This document shows, in pieces, positions 28,501 to 34,565 of a DNA stretch of 34,565 bases; positions within the stretch are counted from its first letter, which is position 1, and every line of letters begins with the position of its first letter. A program made the translations under genes and the position numbers. A model generated the notes under the pieces. That model did not search any database and was not told where the DNA came from. It saw nothing but the letters and a program-made list of their open reading frames with translations. Source of the DNA: Oscillospiraceae bacterium (GTDB lineage Bacteria > Bacillota > Clostridia > UBA1381); contig JAFLUB010000030.1 in NCBI GenBank assembly GCA_022509025.1, forward strand, positions 1 to 34,565, read 5' to 3'.

Positions 28501-29889
28501 AATAATGTTCGGTATATATTTTACATATATACCGCGAAATCCTCGCACCCTCCGTCCGTTGCTGCTCGGAATATTGCAAGTATATTTGATGTTATACTTA
28601 CCTTGATTGCTCTTGAGCCAATTTACAAAGGTTTCACGCTTTAGACTTGAAAGAGCATTTGCGTTGCACCAACTGCAATATGCTTCATATATGTCAGTAC
28701 AAGATGCCTGATATTCATTGCCAAAAACGATGACACTGTCATCTCGCAAGAACTCAATAGCATTACAATTATCAGACATCATATCAGCAACATTCTGTTT
28801 CGACTTCTCGGATATTGTAAAGCAATAATTATTACTTATTAGCCTTTGAAGCCCTGCGAACATCCAACTGAAAATTTTGTCCTTTTCCGCAATCATCTTG
28901 TCAGCAATGTAGCGGTCAATTATCCTGTCCGTTGGTATCGGCTTTGTTGTAAGAATAATAAGTCGGCGTCTGAAACCGTCCGTCCTGTCATACAAAGCTT
29001 TTGGCGAGCCGTTACCAAAGCATAAAAACCTTGCATACAATTCCGCTTGAAATGACTGCTGCCCTTTAATCTCAATGTCAACAGGTGTTTCCGCTGTGAT
29101 AAGATTTTTAATGTAGCCTGTCGAGGACAAGGCTTCAAGCTGCATATCATCATCTATCATCAATAGCTTGTTCTGCAAATTCGCTCTTGCAAATCTGTCA
29201 GCTTCAAGGCGGTGCAGCTTGCTCTCAATCATACTATCGCCGAATATGTGTTTCATCACAACACCTATTCTTGATTTACCCTCGCCGCCGTTGCCGATAA
29301 TAAACAGCATAGCCTGACCCCTTGTTGAGGGTATCAGGCAATAGCCGAGATACTCCTGCAAGGTTATAATGTCCTCATCATCAAGCATATCACGCAGGAA
29401 TTTCAGAAAAACTATCGGCTCGGTCTGATTTTGCTTGTAGCGAACATTCAGACGATTTACACAAAACCGCTTTTCGGGGATAAACCGTCCGCTTGTTTTT
29501 AATATTCCGTTCAGCAGATGTATTTCATCGGAACAGGTAATCAGCTTGTCGGTATGGCAATACAGCTTCAGTGCGTCCGTCAAAGACTTAACCTTTCGCG
29601 CAAGACTTGTACTGATGTGAGGTATAAGCATATTTCCGATCTGTGCCGATACCTTATCAAGCGTAGTTTCACCATCCACCGTAATGAATTTATTATCTAT
29701 ATACTTCATTGGATAAAACTCTGTAAACTCCTTGCAGAACAAGACCTCGTTTATAACACCTTTGTCAGACAGCCACTCCGGCGTGTCTAAGCTTGGCTTG
29801 TAACTCATTGAATAACCTCCTTTCACTTTTGATAAATAGTTTTCGTTCTTCTTTGCTTCCGCTTGATTTATTGTCTTAAATACACTCAT
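28489..29889 (-). CDS. P4-type DNA primase/helicase (D5-like) of the mobile element
   Basis: This encodes 466 residues from an ATG preceded by GGAGGTTAG. A D5_N-like region (~60-200) is followed by a superfamily 3 helicase/ATPase core with Walker A LFIIGNGGEGKSRIG (~195) and Walker B LLMIDDDMQLE (~238), a sensor-like NGSPKALYDRTDGFRRRLI motif (~290), and a C-terminal winged region (~400-466). It is shorter than full P4 alpha proteins and lacks the N-terminal primase catalytic domain, so it is probably a replicative helicase/initiator. Many integrative mobilizable elements replicate autonomously with such a protein. Iteron-like repeats lie at its 3' end. Confidence 0.85.
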   Translation of the reverse strand: MSVFKTINQAEAKKNENYLSKVKGGYSMSYKPSLDTPEWLSDKGVINEVLFCKEFTEFYPMKYIDNKFITVDGETTLDKVSAQIGNMLIPHISTSLARKVKSLTDALKLYCHTDKLITCSDEIHLLNGILKTSGRFIPEKRFCVNRLNVRYKQNQTEPIVFLKFLRDMLDDEDIITLQEYLGYCLIPSTRGQAMLFIIGNGGEGKSRIGVVMKHIFGDSMIESKLHRLEADRFARANLQNKLLMIDDDMQLEALSSTGYIKNLITAETPVDIEIKGQQSFQAELYARFLCFGNGSPKALYDRTDGFRRRLIILTTKPIPTDRIIDRYIADKMIAEKDKIFSWMFAGLQRLISNNYCFTISEKSKQNVADMMSDNCNAIEFLRDDSVIVFGNEYQASCTDIYEAYCSWCNANALSSLKRETFVNWLKSNQGKYNIKYTCNIPSSNGRRVRGFRGIYVKYIPNIIERV

Positions 29890-29892
29890 AAT

Positions 29893-30174
29893 CTAACCTC
29901 CGAAATATTCTAACAAGGCGGCTTTTGAAACGAGTATCTTTCCTCGCTTGCCTGCGCCTGTACGAATATACGGCAGCTTACCCTGTGCGATTAGCTGTCT
30001 GACGGTGTGTTCTGACAAGCCGTTGACAGCTTCCGCACATTCCTTGATTGTGAGCAGCTCGATTTTCTCGGTAGCTTTTGGCTCTGTCGGAGCCTTGTTT
30101 TCATCATCAACGGCTATGTTGTTGATGAAAACGGTTATTTGTGTTAATAAGTTTTGTTTTTCCTTTAGTGTCAT
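29893..30174 (-). CDS. Excisionase-family helix-turn-helix protein
   Basis: This encodes 93 residues. The C-terminal half (ELLTIKECAEAVNGLSEHTVRQLIAQGKLPYIRTG, then GKILVSKAALLEYF) is the MerR-like winged HTH of the excisionase/AlpA family. The N-terminal third is a linker. It is 3 bases ahead of the primase gene and should be co-transcribed with it. It could be the element's Xis or a regulator of the replication genes and may bind the nearby repeats; the sequence does not decide between these. Confidence 0.8.
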   Translation of the reverse strand: MTLKEKQNLLTQITVFINNIAVDDENKAPTEPKATEKIELLTIKECAEAVNGLSEHTVRQLIAQGKLPYIRTGAGKRGKILVSKAALLEYFGG

Positions 30175-30292
30175 AAAGACTCCTTTCTCTCAAAAATGAG
30201 TGTTGTCAATTTTTACCATAGCGCTTGGTGTGATTAAGATAACACATCATTTTTTTCAATGCAATAGATTACAAATGGCTTTATATAAAAGA

Positions 30293-30329
30293 CTTTTAGT
30301 TTGACTAAAAGATGATTTTATGATAAAAT
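30293..30329 (+). promoter_or_regulatory. Promoter with overlapping palindromic operator
   Basis: TTGACT (30301-30306) and TAAAAT (30324-30329) have a 17-base spacer. A perfect inverted repeat CTTTTAGT-TTG-ACTAAAAG (30293-30311) covers the -35 box, which is the position of a repressor operator. It controls the + strand gene at 30365 and lies between divergent units. Confidence 0.65.
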
Positions 30330-30364
30330 ACTTTAAGTTAGAGAAAGGTGGTTTTCAGTAAGCT

Positions 30365-31408
30365 ATGATACAAATAGAAAATATTTCAGTTAAGCAAAAA
30401 TACAGTATATCACTGTGGTTTAATAAAGACTATACAAAAGAGAATATTATTTTTGGAGAGGAAGAAGCAAAGCAATCATTTTTTCGTAACGAAAATACGG
30501 ATGATTACGAAAAAGAGAATTCAAAAAGAAATTTTGGTACAATTATCGAGGACGGTCTTGCTTTCGCAGAAAGCGACAATTTACGCGCGGTAAGAAACGC
30601 CGTTGACGGTCTTGCCGAAGTCCTGAAGCAAGGTAGAGGAAAAGAGCAGATTGAGCCGTATAAGGTGGAATTGTTCAGGATATATAACGGCTCGGATAAT
30701 ATTTTAGAACAGTACGTCATTCTGAAGCTGTGGCACGAATTTATGGTAAAACACAAAGAGGAAAACAGCATAGTGAATACAATGCGCCGTAAACAGTGGG
30801 AGCAACTTGGTATTTACTACGGTGAGTTTGCTGATAAAATGCTTATGCCGTTTGAAAAGAAATTTACTTCTGCTGGTGATGTCAGGGAAAAAAGCGGACA
30901 AGCACGGATTGAAACACTTGCAACTGAAAAGACGGTTGAAGCCATCTACACCTTTGACGAAGATATTTTACCGCTGTATGTGCTGTATATGACGGAGCTT
31001 GCAAAACAAAGCAAGCATATCCGCACCTGTGAAATCTGCGGCAGAGAATTTGTTGCATCAAGAAAAGATACAAAGGTGTGCGGTGCAGAGTGTAAAAAAG
31101 TCAGACAGGCACAGTATAACACATCTCACAAAGAAAAAGTCAAAGATGATGCAGTTGACAAGATGTATCAGAATAACCGTGAAGGTTATGATAACTTTTC
31201 AAAAAAGCTCAAAAGGCTTGGTGTTGCTGATGACATAATTGAGGGATACGGAGAAGCGAAGTACGCCTTTCTTGACGAGGGCAAGAAGAAGCGCAAGGCT
31301 TATAGGGATAAAAAGCTGCCAAAGGGAGAATTGCTTGATTTTATCCGTACAGACAGAGTAAAACGTATGAAATTGGAAGGCGAGATTGAAACGAAAATAC
31401 AGAAGTAA
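30365..31408 (+). CDS. Mobile-element zinc-finger protein, DUF6076-like
   Basis: This encodes 347 residues, soluble. The middle holds a zinc finger of the form CEICGREFVASRKDTKVCGAEC followed by a conserved basic helix (KKVRQAQYNTSHKEKVKD) and more charged helices to the end. This combination resembles the DUF6076-type proteins common in Firmicute mobile elements; the assignment is by memory of the pattern. The N-terminal 200 residues show no known domain. A nucleic-acid-binding role is likely. It has its own operator-controlled promoter, divergent from the primase unit. Confidence 0.6.
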   Translation: MIQIENISVKQKYSISLWFNKDYTKENIIFGEEEAKQSFFRNENTDDYEKENSKRNFGTIIEDGLAFAESDNLRAVRNAVDGLAEVLKQGRGKEQIEPYKVELFRIYNGSDNILEQYVILKLWHEFMVKHKEENSIVNTMRRKQWEQLGIYYGEFADKMLMPFEKKFTSAGDVREKSGQARIETLATEKTVEAIYTFDEDILPLYVLYMTELAKQSKHIRTCEICGREFVASRKDTKVCGAECKKVRQAQYNTSHKEKVKDDAVDKMYQNNREGYDNFSKKLKRLGVADDIIEGYGEAKYAFLDEGKKKRKAYRDKKLPKGELLDFIRTDRVKRMKLEGEIETKIQK

Positions 31409-31437
31409 TTGAATTTTAGTTAATTATGTATTATAAT
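31409..31437 (+). promoter_or_regulatory. Promoter of the KAP NTPase gene
   Basis: TTGAAT at 31409-31414 and TATAAT at 31432-31437 with a 17-base spacer, starting right after the stop of the preceding gene and 71 bases ahead of the KAP start codon. The gene is therefore an independent unit. Confidence 0.65.
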
Positions 31438-31507
31438 ACTATGACAGAAAACTAATGTGTTGCGAAACTGATGAAAATGTATCGAAAATTAACAAAGGAG
31501 TAATTTA

Positions 31508-32986
31508 ATGAGAGAATTGGTGGACAAATTAAATAGACACAAGTTTATAAATTTTGTAAAGAATCTTATAATAAATTCAGATAACTATAAAAGAAACAGC
31601 GAATCAGATTCATATGTAATAGCATTGGATTCGGGTTGGGGAACAGGAAAGAGTTTTTTTATCGAACTCCTAAAAAATGATATAGAAAACACTGAAGCTA
31701 ATATAAGAATAGTTAAATATAACGCTTGGGAAAATGATTATTGTGAAAACGCATTTAATCCGTTATTTTATGATATTTTGAGCAATGAGACCTTTGAAAG
31801 TGAGGTTGATAGCAGTAATATAAAAGAATTGGGAAAAGCTATCATGTCAATCATAAAGGCATTTGGAAAAGATGTTGTTAAAACAGCTGGGTTAGAAAAT
31901 ACAGCTGAGGCAGTGTGTGCGTCCGGAGAAAAGTTGAAGGATTTTATGCTAAGAACCTTGCCTGAAATCAAGGAGTTAAAAGAGCAACGAGAGTCATTTG
32001 AAAAATTTAAAAGGCTATTAAAAGAAACAACAAATTGGTTTAACGACAGAAAACATAAACTTGTAATTATTATTGATGAACTTGACAGATGTAAACCGAC
32101 ATTTGCAATACAAACATTAGAGATTGTTAAACATATTTTTGATATTGAAAATTTAACCTTTATCTTTGCAATAGATATACAGCAGTTAAGTCATAGCGTG
32201 GAGTGTGTGTATGGGCAAGAGATAGATGCTACCGGCTACTTATGCAGATTTTTTGATTATATTGCTAAAATGCCGGCTTCTAACATTGTTCCGTACATTC
32301 AAAATACTATCAAAGATATAAAAAGTATACCTGATTTACAAACATATTCGTACAAAAATAGCAAAAACCGTTGTGAATTTAGAGAGGATATAGCCAATTT
32401 TATTATTGATTTATACGATGCTTTCGATTTATCTTTGAGGGAGCTGGATACTATTGTTCAAAGTTATAGAATTATGTTGGATAACTTTTTGTATAAATAT
32501 CAAATGGTGGGTGCGCATATAATATATCTTTTCTATTTGACGCTGAAATATAAAGAATCGGAATTGTTTAATGAATTGGTTGTTAATACACCTTCGGCTA
32601 TAAAAATTAATCAACATCCTAAAATAATGCAATTGGCAGAAAATAATTTTTGGATTGAGTTGGAAAAGTTATGTGAAAGTATATCATTAAAAGAAAAAAA
32701 GATTCACTATAGCTTATACAATGATAAGGGAGAATGCGATGCTGTGAAAGAATGGCATATTGATAGTGTTATAGGTAATAACATAAGAATCAAATATCTT
32801 ACAGGAGATTTCTACTCGTGGCGTATCACCAATCTCGAAATGTCTGAGAATGAAAGCGTAGATAAAATATTATTTTATCCAGACTTGCAAAATTGGGAAA
32901 GTATTAAAAACTATACATATAGAGAATATTTGCACAAACAATTAGAAATGTATAATTTTGTGCAAGAGGAAAAAGAAAGTGAATAA
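31508..32986 (+). CDS. KAP-family P-loop NTPase, candidate defence cargo
   Basis: This encodes 492 residues with AAAGGAG upstream. The KAP NTPase signature is clear: Walker A SGWGTGKSFF at residues 42-51, a KYNAWENDYCENAFNPLFYDI motif after the first strand pair, and Walker B LVIIIDELDRCKP at 185-197, then FIFAIDIQQLSHSV. Unlike classical KAP proteins it has no evident transmembrane insertion between Walker A and B, and its C-terminal ~150 residues (including a Tyr/Trp-rich end) match nothing I know. KAP NTPases include phage-exclusion PifA and parts of several anti-phage systems. Its low GC and place beside an integrase fit defence cargo; this is inference. Confidence 0.75.
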   Translation: MRELVDKLNRHKFINFVKNLIINSDNYKRNSESDSYVIALDSGWGTGKSFFIELLKNDIENTEANIRIVKYNAWENDYCENAFNPLFYDILSNETFESEVDSSNIKELGKAIMSIIKAFGKDVVKTAGLENTAEAVCASGEKLKDFMLRTLPEIKELKEQRESFEKFKRLLKETTNWFNDRKHKLVIIIDELDRCKPTFAIQTLEIVKHIFDIENLTFIFAIDIQQLSHSVECVYGQEIDATGYLCRFFDYIAKMPASNIVPYIQNTIKDIKSIPDLQTYSYKNSKNRCEFREDIANFIIDLYDAFDLSLRELDTIVQSYRIMLDNFLYKYQMVGAHIIYLFYLTLKYKESELFNELVVNTPSAIKINQHPKIMQLAENNFWIELEKLCESISLKEKKIHYSLYNDKGECDAVKEWHIDSVIGNNIRIKYLTGDFYSWRITNLEMSENESVDKILFYPDLQNWESIKNYTYREYLHKQLEMYNFVQEEKESE

Positions 32987-33061
32987 TGCGATATTAAATA
33001 TAACAATATTGATGCATTTACTGCTTGTTAAATTGAATAAATTGTATTTGGAGGTAAACAT

Positions 33062-33415
33062 ATGAAAAAATGGTATGATGAAGAATATGAGTTTAGCATC
33101 GAAGTTATAGATTTTTTGCGTGGCGACCATACGGAAAATTACTGTCGCAACGGTGAGGAAATTGGCGATACTTATTGCTGCACTTACGGATGCCCTGTGA
33201 ATAATGAGGGATATGGTATTTGCAGTAAAACAATGATGATGCTGTATCCTATTATGGAAGCGGTACGAAGCGGCGGTGATTTAGAGAATCTCGGAGGGGA
33301 TAGCAAATACAGCAAAACCATTGTCTGCCCTGACGGGTGCGTGATGTTCCGCTTGACTGCAAAGCCTCTCGGAAACTTGAATTTTCACAAGGGTGAATTT
33401 TGGAAAGAAGCATAA
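33062..33415 (+). CDS. TIGR04076-type cysteine-rich conserved protein
   Basis: This encodes 117 residues after TTGGAGG. Its pattern (NGEEIGDTY, CPVNNEGYGICSKTMMMLYP, MEAVRSGGDLENLGG, IVCPDGCVMFRLTAKP) is that of the TIGR04076 family of uncharacterised proteins. Six cysteines, several in pairs, suggest metal or cofactor binding. It is common in clostridial chromosomes next to acetyltransferase and regulator genes. It may lie beyond the mobile element. Confidence 0.7.
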   Translation: MKKWYDEEYEFSIEVIDFLRGDHTENYCRNGEEIGDTYCCTYGCPVNNEGYGICSKTMMMLYPIMEAVRSGGDLENLGGDSKYSKTIVCPDGCVMFRLTAKPLGNLNFHKGEFWKEA

Positions 33416-33479
33416 ACAAGTAATTCAGTAACTTCCTATTTATCAAGTAGGAAATCGAAATTTAAAGGAGGATATTATT

Positions 33480-33884
33480 GTGGAAATTATTTATAAAGAT
33501 ACACACGATTTTAATGAAAAAGAATTACAGGACTTGTTTTTGTCCGTCGAGTGGTCATCAGGACACTATCCTGATAAGTTAGTTGTTGCCATGAAAAATT
33601 TTAAAACTGTATATACTGCATGGGACAATGATAAACTTATCGGACTAATATGTGCTATGGACGATGGAATTATGACAGCCTATATACACTATTTGCTAGT
33701 TAATCCTGCTTATCAGAATTTAGGAATTGGCAAGCAGCTTGTAGAGAAAATGAAACGCAAATATAAAGATTATCTAAGAATTGTTATTGTAGCCTATAAT
33801 GATGAAATAGGTTTTTATGAATCCTGCGGATTTAAAAAGTCTAATGATGCAAGTCCGATGTTTATAACTACTTTATGGACGTAA
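33480..33884 (+). CDS. GNAT-family N-acetyltransferase
   Basis: This encodes 134 residues from GTG 33480 after AAAGGAGG. IHYLLVNPAYQNLGIGKQLVEKM carries the acetyl-CoA loop QNLGIG, with GFYESCGFKKS near the end. It is a compact single-domain acetyltransferase of the YitH/PanM-like size class; the substrate is unknown. It is one of two different GNAT genes in a row. Confidence 0.85.
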   Translation: MEIIYKDTHDFNEKELQDLFLSVEWSSGHYPDKLVVAMKNFKTVYTAWDNDKLIGLICAMDDGIMTAYIHYLLVNPAYQNLGIGKQLVEKMKRKYKDYLRIVIVAYNDEIGFYESCGFKKSNDASPMFITTLWT

Positions 33885-33932
33885 ATTACAGTTTATCAGG
33901 CGGAATAATCAGAATTCATATGGAGAGGTACT

Positions 33933-34433
33933 ATGGAAATATCATATAGAGTTGCAAGTATTGATGATTTAGATGATATTTTTCAGTTGGTTGAAAATGC
34001 TGTAAAACAAATGGAGCGTGACAACATTCATCAATGGGATAGTATTTACCCTACAAAAGAAGATTTCAGTAATGATATTAGGAAAAATGAATTATACATA
34101 GGTATCATCAATGAAAAAATTGTGGTTGTATATGCAATAAATAAAGAATGTGATGAACAATACAAAAACGGAGAATGGCAATATATCGGTGACAAATTTA
34201 ATATTATTCATAGATTGTGTGTTTCACCTGACTTTCAGAAAAAAGGCATTGCACACACAACATTGTCGCACATTGAAGTAGAATTAGTGTCACTTGGAAT
34301 AAAAGCTATACGGCTTGATGTATTCTGCGATAATCCGTATGCATTGAAATTGTATTCCAATAATGACTATCATCGAGTTGGTATTGCTAATTGGCGAAAA
34401 GGTAAATTTTTTTTAATGGAAAAACTACTATAA
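33933..34433 (+). CDS. GNAT-family N-acetyltransferase
   Basis: This encodes 166 residues after GGAGAGG. IHRLCVSPDFQKKGIAHTTLSHIE supplies the acetyl-CoA loop QKKGIA, followed by IRLDVFCDNPYALKLYSNNDYHRVG. It differs clearly from the upstream GNAT (different length and N-terminus), so this is no recent duplication. The substrate is unknown. Confidence 0.85.
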   Translation: MEISYRVASIDDLDDIFQLVENAVKQMERDNIHQWDSIYPTKEDFSNDIRKNELYIGIINEKIVVVYAINKECDEQYKNGEWQYIGDKFNIIHRLCVSPDFQKKGIAHTTLSHIEVELVSLGIKAIRLDVFCDNPYALKLYSNNDYHRVGIANWRKGKFFLMEKLL

Positions 34434-34477
34434 ATTTCTGTTTGTTAAGCAGAAAAATCGTGATTTGAGGAAATGAC

Positions 34478-34565
34478 ATGAATAAGAAAACAGAAGAATC
34501 AAGAATTGCGTACAATAAAATAGCATCTGAATATGATACGTCGAGAGAAGGACAATATACCAGAT
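34478..34565 (+). CDS. Start of a class I SAM-dependent methyltransferase (cut by window end)
   Basis: ATG 34478 follows TTTGAGGAAA. The 29 visible residues (MNKKTEESRIAYNKIASEYD and on, ending GQYTR) have the AYNKIAxEYD start typical of class I small-molecule methyltransferases in Firmicutes. The catalytic part is outside the window, so the assignment rests on the N-terminal pattern. Confidence 0.55.
   Translation, partial: MNKKTEESRIAYNKIASEYDTSREGQYTR

Overview
The window looks like a chromosome segment of an anaerobic Firmicute of class Clostridia. The evidence is AGGAGG-type ribosome binding sites, TTGACA/TATAAT promoters with 17-bp spacers, a reverse-type rubrerythrin, a clostridial holin and endolysin, and a MobV-type integrative element. 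I cannot name the species from sequence alone.

Positions 1-9690 are a heavily deleted prophage. After a MITE-like inverted repeat (10-210) come early genes: a CxxC protein, a DUF4373/DnaD replication protein and an ArpU/DUF1492-type late regulator. The regulator is followed directly by a 5'-truncated, frameshifted polymorphic-toxin remnant with its apparent immunity gene, then a secreted stalk-domain protein and its terminator. A second ArpU-type 3' end follows at once, and then a chimeric ORF that joins a terminase-small-subunit-like HTH to a tail peptidase-G2 domain. Lysis genes close the region: a holin, a modular CHAP endolysin with two internal start sites, and an amidase_6-type protein. 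Portal, capsid and most tail genes are absent.

Positions 9690-25000 are mostly ordinary chromosome: an SH3b lipoprotein, reverse rubrerythrin, an EamA transporter, a TatD-linked radical SAM protein, a likely structured ncRNA, a GH51 arabinofuranosidase, an inverted-repeat-bounded insert with a GNAT gene, a three-gene ABC importer of the ABC_sub_bind family, a ThyX-like protein coupled to an ABC-F ATPase, endonuclease IV, and a DUF3343/cysteine-desulfurase-like pair. A promoter then drives five tRNAs (Gly, Arg, His, Gln, Lys).

From the 3' end of tRNA-Lys to the right edge lies an integrative mobilizable element: tyrosine integrase, MobV relaxase, a noncoding block with an oriT-like palindrome and iteron-like repeats, a P4-type primase/helicase and an HTH protein. 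Divergent from these are a zinc-finger gene with an operator-like palindrome over its promoter and a KAP-family NTPase that may be a defence gene. A TIGR04076-type protein, two GNATs and the start of a methyltransferase follow; the element's right boundary is not visible.

The most novel signal is a ~166-bp element present twice (8951-9116 and 13410-13574), in front of two unrelated genes. Its pairing potential, including an interleaved pseudoknot, is preserved between copies, and each copy ends in a tiny ORF overlapping the start codon of the gene behind it. It looks like an undescribed cis-acting RNA leader or a small mobile RNA-like element.
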